Counted from the first letter of the stretch, positions 19,106 to 29,680 are shown. The stretch is 64,000 nucleotides of DNA from Viridibacillus arenosi (GCF_001955655.1 NZ_MSPW01000002.1:248001-312000); one strand, 5' to 3'. The notes: generated from the letters alone by a model not told the origin. A program made the numbers and translations.

Positions 19106-21757
19106 TTGACAGAACAACAAACGACATCAATGCCAACGAAATATGATCCACAGTCAATCGAACAAGGGCGTTATGAATGGTGGCTAAAAGGCGAATTCTT
19201 TAAAGCACAACCTGAAAGTGGCAAAGAGCCATATTCAATTGTAATTCCACCACCAAACGTAACAGGTAAACTACACTTAGGGCATGCTTGGGATACAACA
19301 TTACAAGATATTCTAATTCGTATGAAACGTATGCAAGGATACGATGCACTTTGGTTACCGGGTATGGACCATGCGGGTATCGCAACACAAGCAAAGGTAG
19401 AAGCGAAACTTCGTGAAGAAGGCATTACTCGTTATGACTTAGGTCGCGAAAAGTTCGTAGAAAAAACATGGGAATGGAAAGAAGAGTATGCAGGTCATAT
19501 TCGTCAGCAATGGGCAAAAATGGGTCTAGCGCTAGATTATTCTCGTGAACGTTTCACATTAGATTCAGGACTTTCTGATGCAGTAAAAGAAGTATTCGTA
19601 AAACTTTATGAAAAAGATTTAATCTACCGTGGCGAATATATCATCAACTGGGATCCTGCGACAAAAACAGCGTTATCTGATATCGAAGTTATTTACAAAG
19701 ATATACCAGGTGCTTTTTATCACTTCAAATATCCATTAACTGAAGGAACTGGAACAATTGAAATTGCTACAACTCGCCCTGAAACAATGCTAGGTGATAC
19801 TGCAATCGCTGTTCACCCTAAAGATGAACGTTACCAACATCTAATCGGCAAAACAGTGACATTACCAATTGTAGGTCGCGAAATTCCAATCATAGCAGAT
19901 GAGTACGTTGAAATGGAATTTGGTACGGGTGTTGTGAAAATTACACCAGCTCATGACCCGAATGACTTTGAAGTAGGTAACCGCCATGACTTACCACGTA
20001 TTCTTGTAATGAATGAAGATGGTTCAATGAATGATAATGCTGGTAAATACAAAGGTATGGATCGCTTTGAATGCCGTAAAGCAATCGTGAAAGATTTACA
20101 AGACATGGGTGTTTGCTTCAAAATTGAGGATCATATGCACTCAGTAGGACACTCTGAACGTTCTGGTGCTGTTGTTGAGCCGTATCTTTCAACACAATGG
20201 TTCGTTAAAATGCAACCACTTGCAGATGCATCATTAGAGCTTCAAAAAGATGAAGAAGGCAAAGTGAACTTTGTACCTTCGCGTTTTGAAAATACGTATT
20301 CCCGTTGGATGGAGAATATCCGTGATTGGTGTATTTCACGTCAACTTTGGTGGGGTCACCGAATTCCAGCTTGGTACCATAAAGAAACTGGTGAAATTTA
20401 CGTAGGTACGGATGCTCCAGCTGATGCTGAAAACTGGAATCAAGATACTGATGTATTAGATACTTGGTTCTCATCTGCATTATGGCCGTTTTCAACGATG
20501 GGCTGGCCAGATGAAGCCAACGAAGAATTTAAACGTTATTACCCAACAAGTACATTAGTAACGGGTTATGATATTATATTCTTCTGGGTTTCTCGTATGA
20601 TTTTCCAAGGCATTGAATTTACTGGAACACGTCCATTCGAGGATGTATTAATTCATGGTTTAGTTCGTGATGAACAAGGACGTAAAATGTCTAAATCACT
20701 TGGTAACGGCGTTGATCCAATGGATGTTATCGAAAAATACGGTGCTGACTCATTACGTTATTTCTTAGCAACTGGTTCTTCTCCAGGTCAAGATTTACGT
20801 TATTCAAATGAAAAAGTAGAAGCTGTTTGGAACTTCTCAAACAAAATTTGGAATGCTTCACGCTTTGCTTTGATGAACATGGAAGGCATGACTTACGATG
20901 AAATCGATTTAACTGGTAAAAAATCAGTAGCAGACCAATGGATTCTAACTCGTCTGAACGAAACAATCGAACAAGTAACAACTTTAGCTGAGAAATTTGA
21001 ATTTGGTGAAGTAGGTCGTCAATTATACAACTTCATCTGGGATGATTTCTGTGACTGGTACATCGAAATGGCGAAATTGCCATTATACGGTGAAGACGAA
21101 GCAGCGAAGAAAACAACGCGCTCTGTATTAGCATATGTTTTAGATAATACAATGCGCCTGTTACATCCATTTATGCCATTTATCACAGAAGAAATTTGGC
21201 AAAACCTTCCGCATGAAGGCGAATCAATTACAGTAGCTGCTTGGCCGACAGTTGATGAAACATTAACTTCACAAGCACAATCGAATAACATGAAATTACT
21301 AATGGACATTATCCGTGCTGTTCGTAACATTCGTGCTGAAGTACAAACACCAATGAGCAAAAAAGTACCTTTATATGTTTCAGCTAAAGATGCTGCAACG
21401 CTTGCAGTACTAGAAGATAACAAAGCGTATCTAGAAAAATTCTGTAACCCAGAGCCGTTAACACTTGGCGAAGGCATTGAAGCTCCTGGACAATGCATGT
21501 CAGCTGTTGTATCTGGTGCAGAACTATTCTTACCACTTGAAGGATTAATCGATGTAGCGGCTGAAATTGAGCGCTTATCGCATGAACTTGAGAAATGGGA
21601 TAAAGAAGTGAAACGTGTTCAAGGTAAACTGAACAATGAACGTTTCGTATCTAAAGCTCCAGATGATGTTGTAGCTGCTGAACGTGCAAAAGAAGCGGAC
21701 TATATTGAAAAATATGCTACAGTGGAGAAACGTATTAACGAATTGAAAAATATGTAA
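19106..21757 (+). CDS. valS: Valyl-tRNA synthetase
   Basis: An 883-residue class Ia synthetase of normal length. The HIGH motif is in [16 protein letters not shown], the KMSKS motif in [14 protein letters not shown]. The editing domain (with [12 protein letters not shown]) lies between them, followed by the anticodon-binding domain and a C-terminal coiled coil from about residue 810 (rich in Glu/Lys heptads). It starts with TTG behind AAGGAGG. Expression is set by the upstream T-box. Confidence 0.98.
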   Translation: MTEQQTTSMPTKYDPQSIEQGRYEWWLKGEFFKAQPESGKEPYSIVIPPPNVTGKLHLGHAWDTTLQDILIRMKRMQGYDALWLPGMDHAGIATQAKVEAKLREEGITRYDLGREKFVEKTWEWKEEYAGHIRQQWAKMGLALDYSRERFTLDSGLSDAVKEVFVKLYEKDLIYRGEYIINWDPATKTALSDIEVIYKDIPGAFYHFKYPLTEGTGTIEIATTRPETMLGDTAIAVHPKDERYQHLIGKTVTLPIVGREIPIIADEYVEMEFGTGVVKITPAHDPNDFEVGNRHDLPRILVMNEDGSMNDNAGKYKGMDRFECRKAIVKDLQDMGVCFKIEDHMHSVGHSERSGAVVEPYLSTQWFVKMQPLADASLELQKDEEGKVNFVPSRFENTYSRWMENIRDWCISRQLWWGHRIPAWYHKETGEIYVGTDAPADAENWNQDTDVLDTWFSSALWPFSTMGWPDEANEEFKRYYPTSTLVTGYDIIFFWVSRMIFQGIEFTGTRPFEDVLIHGLVRDEQGRKMSKSLGNGVDPMDVIEKYGADSLRYFLATGSSPGQDLRYSNEKVEAVWNFSNKIWNASRFALMNMEGMTYDEIDLTGKKSVADQWILTRLNETIEQVTTLAEKFEFGEVGRQLYNFIWDDFCDWYIEMAKLPLYGEDEAAKKTTRSVLAYVLDNTMRLLHPFMPFITEEIWQNLPHEGESITVAAWPTVDETLTSQAQSNNMKLLMDIIRAVRNIRAEVQTPMSKKVPLYVSAKDAATLAVLEDNKAYLEKFCNPEPLTLGEGIEAPGQCMSAVVSGAELFLPLEGLIDVAAEIERLSHELEKWDKEVKRVQGKLNNERFVSKAPDDVVAAERAKEADYIEKYATVEKRINELKNM

Positions 21758-21758
21758 T

Positions 21759-21798
21759 CAAAAAAATCGCTCAAGTATTTTACTTGAGCGATTTTTTT
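21759..21798 (+). terminator. Rho-independent terminator of valS
   Basis: AATCGCTCAAGTA and TACTTGAGCGATT form a long perfect stem with flanking A and T runs. Confidence 0.9.
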
Positions 21799-22028
21799 GA
21801 TATTAAAACGAACAATTTTCGGTAAAATATGAGAAATTATTGTAATTTAATTCTCAACAGATATAAGTTGAAAGATATTTTAGTTCTATTGAAATTAATC
21901 CTGCAAGGAAAAGTCAAGTGGTAATTATAACTAAAATGTAATGTAGTTATTGTTCTTTATAATGGCTTATAATAAGAAGGTAATTGATTAAATAACAAGC
22001 ACAATATACATACCAGGAGTGTTGAATA

Positions 22029-23324
22029 GTGTTTACAAATATAGAACAGTGCGTCGAGTTTTTAACCTCATTAAAAAAAGGTAGTAGTACATCGATTCCA
22101 TTAGAAGTCGTTACTTCATTATTACATGAGTTTGGCGACCCCCAACATACTTTTAAAACAATCCATTTAGCAGGTTCAAACGGCAAAGGCTCTACTTTAA
22201 ATGCATTAAAGGAAATATTAAAATACAGTCAAGTAGAAAAAGTAGGCTGCTTTGTTTCTCCACACTTAGAGCGCATAAATGAGCGTATTACAATTAGTGA
22301 CAAGCAAATTACGGATGAGCAATTCCTGTTATACGTCAATAAGGTGTTTGCTGCAATAGATGAAAAGGACGGAGTATACCCAAGTTTTTTTGAAATTATG
22401 ACAATTGTTGCTTTCCTCTATTTTGCAGATGAGAAAGTAGATGTTGCTCTAATTGAAACAGGTATTGGTGGCAAATTAGATTCAACTAATGTGATTGATC
22501 CCGTCATTTCAATAATTACAACGATTTCTTTAGAACATACAGCGATTTTAGGTGATACTTATGATGAAATTGCTTATCAAAAGGGTGGCATTATTAAAGA
22601 AAATAGACCTGTAGTGACAACGGTAGAGAATGAAGATGCAATAGAAGTTCTTCGGAAAATAGCAGAAGAGAAGCATGCACCTATAGCTATTTTTAACGAG
22701 GATTTTACGGCAACAAAAGTCACTCAAAAGGAACATACACAGATGTTTAATTACTCTAAAGGTGATTATGCCATAAATGATGTTGAATTACTTATGGCAG
22801 GTCCTCATCAAATTAACAATGCTTCATTAGCTATTACAACGGCATTATTGTTAAAAGATGCTGGATACTTTGATATTACAGAAGAAGCTATTCGAAAAGC
22901 TTTAAAAGAAGCTAAATGGGCGGGACGTTTTGAAGAGTATGGTCATCTTATCGTAATTGATGGAGCGCATAATCCTGAAGGAACAGAAGCACTAATTGCA
23001 ACATTAAAAGCGAAATATCCGACGAGGGAATACGATTTTATCTACGCCGCGCTACAGGACAAAGATCATCTAAAAAGTATTAAGATGATGGCGGAAGTGG
23101 CAGCATCTATGACATTTACGCAAATAAGTATGCCTAATGCCGCACCAGCTGCAGAATTAGCAGCATTATCACAGCACCACCATACTTATTTTGATGCAGA
23201 TTGGGAATGTGTAGTGAAACGAGCAGTTGAGGAAAAAGAGGACGAGCATGTATTGGTCATAACAGGATCTCTTTATTTTATTTCTGAAGTACGTGCATTT
23301 TTAAACAATAAAGTGAAGCAGTAA
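22029..23324 (+). CDS. folC: Folylpolyglutamate/dihydrofolate synthase, first copy
   Basis: A 431-residue Mur-ligase-fold enzyme that adds glutamate to dihydropteroate or folates. The P-loop is in GSNGKGST, the metal/ATP motif in GIGGKLDSTN, the lysine expected to be carbamylated in YQKGGIIK, and the C-domain motif in IDGAHNPEGTEAL. The N-terminal pterin-region motif SPHLERINERI is canonical. It starts with GTG behind CCAGGAG. A second homologous gene follows after 13 bases. Position after valS is that of folC in B. subtilis. Confidence 0.93.
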   Translation: MFTNIEQCVEFLTSLKKGSSTSIPLEVVTSLLHEFGDPQHTFKTIHLAGSNGKGSTLNALKEILKYSQVEKVGCFVSPHLERINERITISDKQITDEQFLLYVNKVFAAIDEKDGVYPSFFEIMTIVAFLYFADEKVDVALIETGIGGKLDSTNVIDPVISIITTISLEHTAILGDTYDEIAYQKGGIIKENRPVVTTVENEDAIEVLRKIAEEKHAPIAIFNEDFTATKVTQKEHTQMFNYSKGDYAINDVELLMAGPHQINNASLAITTALLLKDAGYFDITEEAIRKALKEAKWAGRFEEYGHLIVIDGAHNPEGTEALIATLKAKYPTREYDFIYAALQDKDHLKSIKMMAEVAASMTFTQISMPNAAPAAELAALSQHHHTYFDADWECVVKRAVEEKEDEHVLVITGSLYFISEVRAFLNNKVKQ

Positions 23325-23337
23325 ACGGGGTGCCGAC

Positions 23338-24591
23338 ATGATTCCTAAATTAGATCATTATAAAGAAAAGTGGGGTGTCCGTAGTGATGCCTCTATAAAG
23401 CCAGGGTTAACAGCTATTACTGAAGCATTGCAATTAGTAGGGAACCCACAAGAAAAATTATCCGCAGTCCATGTAGCAGGTACAAATGGCAAAGGCTCAA
23501 CAATTACTTTTATAGAACATATAAGTAAGGCTCATGGACTGTCAACCGCTACATTTATGTCTCCGTGTATTGAAGATGTACACGATCAAATTCAGCTAAA
23601 TGAACAACCCATTAAACCAGAAGAAATGGATGTAGTATTTAGTATCATGGCGGATGCGGGATTAGATGGAAAGCTAACAGATTTCGAACTGTTAACAGTA
23701 GCAGCCTTTTTAGCTTTCGAGCGCTTAGCACCTGATATTACTATTATCGAATGTGGTATGGGGGGACGCTTTGATAGTACTAATGTTGTGACGCCAATCG
23801 TGTCAGTTGTACCTAGTATTGCTATAGAGCATACAAATTTTTTAGGCTCGACTATAGAAAGTATTGCTATGCATAAAGCAGGTATTATTAAAAAACAAAG
23901 GCCTGTGGTGACAGGTGTGTTACCAACTGAAGCGATGGCTATATTTACACAAGAAGCGGAAAAACTTCGCTCACCATTACTTGTCTACAATGAAAATTTC
24001 ACCGTTACAGAGGAAAACTCGACGGAAATATACATGGCTAATGATGTACGAATCACGAACTTAACACGTACAATGCCAGGGCTGCATCAGCGTAGTAATA
24101 TGGCTCTAGCAATTACAGCATTTAATATCGTTGCACAAGTAAATGGAGTAAAAACAAATGTCGAGGCATTTCGAAATGGGATTCAAAGTGCTCAGTTAGC
24201 ATGTCGCTTTGAACAACTTGCACCGAATCTCTATATTGACGGGGCACATAATCCAGCGAGTGCTAAAAGTTTGGTCGATGCGATTCAAGAGCGATTTCCT
24301 AATGAACCCATTCACTTTATCGTGGGCATGCTTGGGGATAAGGATATACGTGGAGTTTTAGCAGAATTAGAAAAAGTAGGTACTACCTTTACTTTTGTAA
24401 ATATAGCGAATGATCGTGCGATGGCTGCTGATGAGATTATGAAAATGAGTTATGCGGAAAATAAATCGACAACATATGACATTTTGACTACTGTTCAACA
24501 AAAGTTGCTGTTGAATGAAGTAATTATCATGACTGGTTCCTTATATTTGTTAGCAAAATGGCGAAAAATATTGCATGAAACATTTAATTGA
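23338..24591 (+). CDS. FolC paralog, second copy in tandem
   Basis: A 417-residue homolog of the preceding protein with all core nucleotide motifs: GTNGKGST, GMGGRFDSTN, HKAGIIKKQRP and IDGAHNPASAKSL. It differs in the pterin-binding region, where SPHL is replaced by SPCIEDVHDQI, and the two copies are clearly divergent, so this is an old duplication rather than a recent one. The most likely explanation is split dihydrofolate synthase and folylpolyglutamate synthase activities, but which copy does what cannot be told from sequence. It is co-transcribed with the first copy (13-base gap). Confidence 0.85.
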   Translation: MIPKLDHYKEKWGVRSDASIKPGLTAITEALQLVGNPQEKLSAVHVAGTNGKGSTITFIEHISKAHGLSTATFMSPCIEDVHDQIQLNEQPIKPEEMDVVFSIMADAGLDGKLTDFELLTVAAFLAFERLAPDITIIECGMGGRFDSTNVVTPIVSVVPSIAIEHTNFLGSTIESIAMHKAGIIKKQRPVVTGVLPTEAMAIFTQEAEKLRSPLLVYNENFTVTEENSTEIYMANDVRITNLTRTMPGLHQRSNMALAITAFNIVAQVNGVKTNVEAFRNGIQSAQLACRFEQLAPNLYIDGAHNPASAKSLVDAIQERFPNEPIHFIVGMLGDKDIRGVLAELEKVGTTFTFVNIANDRAMAADEIMKMSYAENKSTTYDILTTVQQKLLLNEVIIMTGSLYLLAKWRKILHETFN

Positions 24592-24605
24592 ATTTCTTTA
24601 AATGG

Positions 24606-24634
24606 ATGACTTTGGTAAAACGATTTGCTATAAT
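24606..24634 (+). promoter_or_regulatory. Promoter of the diguanylate cyclase gene
   Basis: ATGACT (24606-24611) and TATAAT (24629-24634), 17 bases apart, with a TGn extension just before the -10 box, about 45 bases upstream of the start codon. Confidence 0.6.
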
Positions 24635-24678
24635 TGCTTAAAAGTAGGCATAAATACTCACGATGAGAGGTGTGAGAA

Positions 24679-26388
24679 GTGAATTTGTCACTAAAGTTCA
24701 GATGGGCCGTATTTATAGTATGGTTGGCAACTGTACCAATTGGTTTAAATTTGGTATACCACTATTTTCCTCCACCAACTTATATTAATTGGTCTGAGTT
24801 AATAGGTTTCATAGTATTGGCGATCATTACAGCCATTTTCCCTTTTGTTATAAACGGGGTCCCTTTATTTTTTATGCAATGGGTAAACTTAGCGGTCTTT
24901 TTGAAATATGGTTTATTTATAGAATTAATTGTATTCCAAATTGCACTGATTCCCTTTTTATATCGTGCAAAGTTACTTAAGTTAAGTCTATATCGTATAC
25001 CTTGGAATTCGATAATGTTTTTCCTCGTCTCTTTCATCAGTGGTTTACTTTTTATCTTAATTGGTGGAGAATTTGGTTCGCTTAACATTCCTCATATTGT
25101 CTTATTCGGAATGTTTTACTTATTTATGAATACATTTGTGAATCATGTATTACTGAAATTGAGCTTAATCGTTATGAAGAAAAGAGCTCCATTTCTAACA
25201 AAAGATGATTATTGGGACTATAATAGTATGCTATTTACTTTTCCTATGGGGTTAACACTATATCTACTGTCGGAATATGTGGGTCCTATATCATTTGTTT
25301 TACTTGGATTGCCATTCTTGATAGTGACTCAGATTTTAAGAATGTATAGTACATCAGAAAGAGTAAATGAATACTTATCGTTGGCTGCCCATTTTGGCCA
25401 TCAGTTAGGGGATCGCTTAACGAGTGATGAAGTTGTGGATTTATTTATGGGTAAAACAATTGAAATCATGCCTGTAGATCATGCTTACATTATCGATATA
25501 GTGAATGGTCAGCTACAATTCCTTAGATCACATGAAAATGGAGTATGTACAGCAGTTAATATCTCTCATGAAAATATTTTAAAAACACCTATCAAAGAAA
25601 TAATGAATACTGAACAAACAATTGTCTACAATCAACAGACCGAATGGATAGGGATGGGGATAGGTTTTTTACCTTTTGCTACACAAAGTATAGTAATGAT
25701 GCCAATCTCGAGAAATCAAAAAATGGTAGGAGTTTTCTTATTAGCTTCTAATAAGAAAAAGTTCTTTGAAGAATATAAAATTCGTATATTAGATATACTA
25801 TGTTCTTATTTTGCTGTTTCAGTGGAGCGGTCGCGTTACATTGAGGCGACAATAAACAAAAGTGAGCGCTGTGGTTTAACTGGGTTATATAATTACAGAT
25901 ATTTCGAAGAACAACTTACAGTTAAAATGCAACAATTAATGGACGGAGAAATACGTCAACTTTCGTTAATAATGCTTGATATTGATCATTTCAAACTTAT
26001 TAATGATACGTATGGTCATCAAAGTGGCAATAGCATTTTATGTGACTTCGCTCGTACTTTAGAGGGAGAAGTGGGAAGTAAAGGACTATTAGCTAGATTT
26101 GGTGGTGAGGAATTCGTTATTTTACTTCCCAATATGTCTAAAAGTGAGGCACTGCACTTAGCTGAAGATATTCGTATGAATGTGCAACATAAGTTATTTG
26201 AAATTGGATCCGATTTGAGTTTGAGCCATATAAAAGAACATGTCACAATCACGACAAGTGTTGGTGTCTCAACTGCTCCTGAAGATTGTGATAAACCAAT
26301 GGCATTAATACGAAACGCTGATAGGGCTTTGTATGTAGGAGCTAAACAAAAAGGGCGTAATCGAGTAGCGGAGTATCTAAAAACCTAA
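24679..26388 (+). CDS. Membrane-bound GAF-GGDEF diguanylate cyclase
   Basis: A 569-residue protein. Residues 1-225 contain about six hydrophobic segments, residues about 235-390 look like a GAF sensory domain, and the rest is a GGDEF domain with the substrate motif LDIDHFKLINDTYGHQ and the active-site loop GGEEF at 475-479. It should make c-di-GMP from two GTP. The inhibitory RxxD site normally five residues before GGEEF reads GSKG, so product inhibition at this site is probably absent. It starts with GTG behind GAGAGGTG. It is the first gene of the type IV pilus region, and the downstream PilB has MshEN-like motifs, so it may set pilus activity (inference). Confidence 0.9.
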   Translation: MNLSLKFRWAVFIVWLATVPIGLNLVYHYFPPPTYINWSELIGFIVLAIITAIFPFVINGVPLFFMQWVNLAVFLKYGLFIELIVFQIALIPFLYRAKLLKLSLYRIPWNSIMFFLVSFISGLLFILIGGEFGSLNIPHIVLFGMFYLFMNTFVNHVLLKLSLIVMKKRAPFLTKDDYWDYNSMLFTFPMGLTLYLLSEYVGPISFVLLGLPFLIVTQILRMYSTSERVNEYLSLAAHFGHQLGDRLTSDEVVDLFMGKTIEIMPVDHAYIIDIVNGQLQFLRSHENGVCTAVNISHENILKTPIKEIMNTEQTIVYNQQTEWIGMGIGFLPFATQSIVMMPISRNQKMVGVFLLASNKKKFFEEYKIRILDILCSYFAVSVERSRYIEATINKSERCGLTGLYNYRYFEEQLTVKMQQLMDGEIRQLSLIMLDIDHFKLINDTYGHQSGNSILCDFARTLEGEVGSKGLLARFGGEEFVILLPNMSKSEALHLAEDIRMNVQHKLFEIGSDLSLSHIKEHVTITTSVGVSTAPEDCDKPMALIRNADRALYVGAKQKGRNRVAEYLKT

Positions 26389-26390
26389 TT

Positions 26391-26426
26391 AATAGCTAAG
26401 AGATTCCTAGAATTCTCTTAGCTATT
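26391..26426 (+). terminator. Hairpin terminator after the diguanylate cyclase gene
   Basis: AATAGCTAAGAGA and TCTCTTAGCTATT form a 13-base perfect stem. The T run is short, so termination may be partial. Confidence 0.65.
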
Positions 26427-26533
26427 GCAACATATAATGATTAGCAGAATACATATCAGTTAAATATTTTTTACTTATGAATGCCTGCATTTCTACACTA
26501 TTTAAAAATAAGCAATGAAAACTTGAAATATAA

Positions 26534-27079
26534 AAGAGAGGATGTACTAAAATCAATCAATTTGAATTTTTAAACAAAGATCCTGGAAGTAGACAGTTAG
26601 ATAAGGTTCTTCGTGCACTCCAGAATATTGAACAGCTAACTATCACGAAGATTGATCATATTGTGATTAAAAATGATGTAGACATTTCATTAAATAATTT
26701 GTCAGGAAAAGAATTAGTAGATGGAATAACGAATCATAGTAGTGAATCAATAATTACTGATGAAAACCTGTCCTTTAATCATTCATCAGTAAATCAACAA
26801 GTAGAAGAAATTCAGTATGCAACTCCCGTGTGTTCAAATGCATCTGTAAAGTCCTCACTTAAGCCCGAATGTATAACATTTGATGCAATGCTAATCTCTC
26901 CAAATTATGACGATGTCTATGATTTTATAAAAGAAGTAGAAAGATTAGATCGTATCGTCCGTATAGACAAAGTAAACTTTTCAGTTCCAAACGGAGATCA
27001 AGTTTTAAATGGTTTGAAAGAAACCATTCAAACGACATTAAAGCTCACGACTTTTTATTGTAGGGATAAGTCTTATTAA
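26534..27079 (+). pseudogene. 5'-truncated pilO-like remnant
   Basis: The frame is open from 26534 to 27079, but its only usual start codon is a GTG at 26663 that lies inside a region already similar to PilO. Upstream of that GTG, KVLRALQNIEQLTITKIDHI parallels NVINAIEQVELVSETNVIDI of the intact PilO encoded at 37464-38174; at the C-terminus FIKEVERLDRIVRIDKVNF parallels FLKEVEVLPRIMRIDSVEY. The N-terminal membrane helix and coiled coil of PilO are missing. A ribosome-binding-like GAGAGGA (26536-26542) is followed at normal spacing by ATC (26552), which suggests a lost ATG or a rare non-canonical start. It may be a dead copy of pilO or a soluble PilO-domain protein. Confidence 0.65.
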
Positions 27080-27251
27080 TTTTAATTACTGAAGTTGGTT
27101 GTAGAATACTTTTTCTATGTGGTTAGTATTCTTTTTTAGTTGAGACGAGGAACATTTAGGTTATAGAAGATTCCTTAAATGGATTCCAAATGAGTTTTTA
27201 GTTCAAGAGACCAATAAATTTTTCTGTAGAAAATGTGCGAAAGAATAATTA

Positions 27252-27296
27252 AAAAGGCGTTTCAAAGTTAATTCTTCAACTTTGAAACGCCTTTTT
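27252..27296. terminator. Bidirectional terminator between pilO remnant and pilX
   Basis: AAAAAGGCGTTTCAAAGTT pairs with AACTTTGAAACGCCTTTTT around a short loop. A and T runs on both sides allow termination in both directions. Confidence 0.88.
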
Positions 27297-27366
27297 GTGT
27301 TTAACAATATCCTTAATTTTTTTAGTTATTTATTAAAAGAATTAATACTATTATATTACTATTATA

Positions 27367-28827
27367 TTACTCTTCTATTAAAGCTCCTTGAGATGATAAT
27401 TGTTTAGGGTCATCATAAGACGGAACTGTTTCAATAGGTATAGGGTTAGAGGAAGCATATTGAACATATGATCCACCTGAAGCAGTAAAAGATTTTGCAA
27501 TAACTGCTCCTGTAATATTTCCACTACCTGATAAAGTAACATCTGCGTTTGGTGCGAAAAATACTTTAGTAATGGCTGAAGAAGCTCCATCTAATTCAAC
27601 TTTACTTCCTCCAGAATAAATATCCCCTTGGAATCCTCCGCTACCTCCAAATTTAATATTGGCGTTTTTTGCATATAGTGATCCAAAGATCCTTTGATCA
27701 CCAGCCATGTTTATTGCATTATTTCCTTTGTAATACACTTTTAGTTTGGATATACTCCCATTGTTGTTTACTGTACTTGAAGAGTTTGTAGTTATTTTAT
27801 CTTTCACATAAATAGTTAATTTTCCAGAACCTATTATGTTTATATGTCCATTATCAATATTTAAGTGGTCTACTAAGAGGGACTTGTCTGTATTACCAAC
27901 ATTGATCGTTAATGAATAGTTACTAGATAGTATGATATTTTTAAATTTCATATTATTTGTCATATTAAGTGTGTATTTGTTAGTAAGGTAGTGATTAATT
28001 AATAAATCGCCATTTTGTATGACATTTGTCTTTTCGGAGTCATTTTTTTTGACTAGCTCATTATTAGGGTATTTCAATTGCTCTAAATTTTTAAAATCAT
28101 CCTCTGGGAAAGAAGGTAACTCGATATCAATAGGAGTGCTAAGATCTGCTTTAGGTTTATGTCCATAATACGCAGGAATATCTATACTCCCGGGATTAGA
28201 TGATTCGGTTGCAATATCTGCCCCATAAATATTAGCGCTTCCTGATAATGAGATAGTATTTTTAACATGGACTGCATATTTAGGTGTATATGTCTCGGGT
28301 GTTGGAGTCGTTTCAACAACTAAATATACAATATATTCTTGTGTTACTGTTCTTTTTTTGCCTCCAATTTCACCTGTTGATTTTATATAGTATTTGTTAG
28401 AGTCATCTTTATCTTTTGTTAATATTATTGTTGATTTCGGTTTTTTGCCAAAATGTTCTTCATAATTACTAAACTGATTGACTGTTGAGCTTGCAATATT
28501 TTGCTCAGCTTGAGTGTAAAAATAGTCTGTGAAATTAAACTTTAATTTTTCTTTAGTAGTTAAAGTTTCATAGTGATTTTTAGTGGAAATGAAAGCATCG
28601 TTTACCTTGTTATTAAGTTCTTCTCTTTTTTGTACAATACCTGCTTCTGCAATATAGTATACCGATTGATCTGTACGTTCACCTGAAGATTGCTTCATTG
28701 TTGTTGCAGTAACGCTCATCAATGAAACACCAAGTATCGACATAACAACCAGTACCATAAGGACGATAATTAGTGTATAGCCATTTTCATTTTTTAAAGT
28801 GTGGTTATGTTTATATAATTTTCTCAT
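27367..28827 (-). CDS. PilX-like type IV pilus minor component
   Basis: A 486-residue protein with a prepilin-like N-terminus: basic leader, NENG followed by YTLIIVLMVLVVMSILGVSL, then a helix with TTMKQSSGERTDQSVYYIAEAGI, a segment typical of PilX-type proteins. The Glu normally at position 5 of the mature pilin is not present (YTLII), as often seen in PilX and GspK-type tip subunits. The C-terminal half (about 190-460) has repeated short beta-strand motifs (IYGADIATESS, IFGSLYAKNANIKFGG, FQGDIYSGGSKVELDG, ITGAVIAKSF), suggesting a beta-helix. It is the last gene of the minus-strand minor-pilin operon and overlaps the gene before it by one base. Confidence 0.8.
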   Translation of the reverse strand: MRKLYKHNHTLKNENGYTLIIVLMVLVVMSILGVSLMSVTATTMKQSSGERTDQSVYYIAEAGIVQKREELNNKVNDAFISTKNHYETLTTKEKLKFNFTDYFYTQAEQNIASSTVNQFSNYEEHFGKKPKSTIILTKDKDDSNKYYIKSTGEIGGKKRTVTQEYIVYLVVETTPTPETYTPKYAVHVKNTISLSGSANIYGADIATESSNPGSIDIPAYYGHKPKADLSTPIDIELPSFPEDDFKNLEQLKYPNNELVKKNDSEKTNVIQNGDLLINHYLTNKYTLNMTNNMKFKNIILSSNYSLTINVGNTDKSLLVDHLNIDNGHINIIGSGKLTIYVKDKITTNSSSTVNNNGSISKLKVYYKGNNAINMAGDQRIFGSLYAKNANIKFGGSGGFQGDIYSGGSKVELDGASSAITKVFFAPNADVTLSGSGNITGAVIAKSFTASGGSYVQYASSNPIPIETVPSYDDPKQLSSQGALIEE

Positions 28828-29246
28828 TAGTTTCCACTCCTAACGACTATGTTTGTTTCAACAGTTTTGCCATCAAGATTTGTTATTTTTATATTCCATG
28901 AATTTTCTTTGTATTCAACCAAGAATTCTTCAATATTAGTAGCGAATGGTACACTGTTTTTCGTGATGCCATTTGTACTTTTATCGAATCTATATTCTTC
29001 ATTTTTTACTTTTATCCCATCTTTAATAGAGACAATATCAGTTGTTTTTCTCATTTCTTTTGTAATGACTTTTAAGACATATGAAACCTCATGAAGCTGC
29101 TGATTTTTATTTAATTGTTTGTCGTATTGTTTAGAACTAGACAATTGAACGTTGAATATTAAAGTAGCAACTAAAGCGGATATAACGATAACTGCGAGTG
29201 TCTCTACTAATGTAATTCCCTTTTCGTTGTTTGCTATATTCTTCAT
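28827..29246 (-). CDS. PilW/PulJ-like minor prepilin
   Basis: A 139-residue prepilin. The leader ends in NEKG and the mature helix begins ITLVETLAVIVISALVATL, with the conserved Glu at position 5. The rest is a small variable globular domain. Start 29246 was chosen for the GTGAGG ribosome binding site six bases upstream; the open frame extends to 29264. Coupled on both sides by short overlaps. Confidence 0.8.
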   Translation of the reverse strand: MKNIANNEKGITLVETLAVIVISALVATLIFNVQLSSSKQYDKQLNKNQQLHEVSYVLKVITKEMRKTTDIVSIKDGIKVKNEEYRFDKSTNGITKNSVPFATNIEEFLVEYKENSWNIKITNLDGKTVETNIVVRSGN

Positions 29247-29254
29247 TGTTTGCC

Positions 29255-29680
29255 TCACTTCCATACGAATACATTTTCCATTTGTGCTTTCGGAGTAACC
29301 TCTTTGTTCTCATAGACAGTAATAACTATGTTCGTTAAATTAGGTGCATTTGTGTTTTTTTTAAGCTTTAATTTAATAGTATTTTTAGCTTCTGTTTTAA
29401 TGAATTCAACCCCATTAGCTTCAAGCGTATAGCCTAAACTTTTTAAGGCTTTTTCTTGATTGCTCTCCTTTTTACTCACTGCATAGGCCTTTTCCATTTC
29501 TGACTGTGCGATATAAGTCGCATCTACTATATTTTCTGAGCTCTTTCCTGTTTTTGCTGTTTGGATAAAGAAGGTAAAAAATGTTATTAGTAGAATTACT
29601 AATATAACGAAAGATGCCAAAACTTCAATAAGTGTGAATCCTTTTTCATTTGAATGAAACATCTTATAGAATTTCTTCAT
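29255..29680 (-). CDS. PilV-like minor prepilin
   Basis: A 141-residue prepilin with leader ending SNEKG and mature N-terminus FTLIEVLASFVILVILLITF, with Glu at position 5. The segment IAQSEMEKAYA shortly after the helix is typical of PilV/GspI-type subunits. GAGG lies 8 bases before the ATG. First gene of the minus-strand minor-pilin operon, divergent from the VanW gene. Confidence 0.82.
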   Translation of the reverse strand: MKKFYKMFHSNEKGFTLIEVLASFVILVILLITFFTFFIQTAKTGKSSENIVDATYIAQSEMEKAYAVSKKESNQEKALKSLGYTLEANGVEFIKTEAKNTIKLKLKKNTNAPNLTNIVITVYENKEVTPKAQMENVFVWK

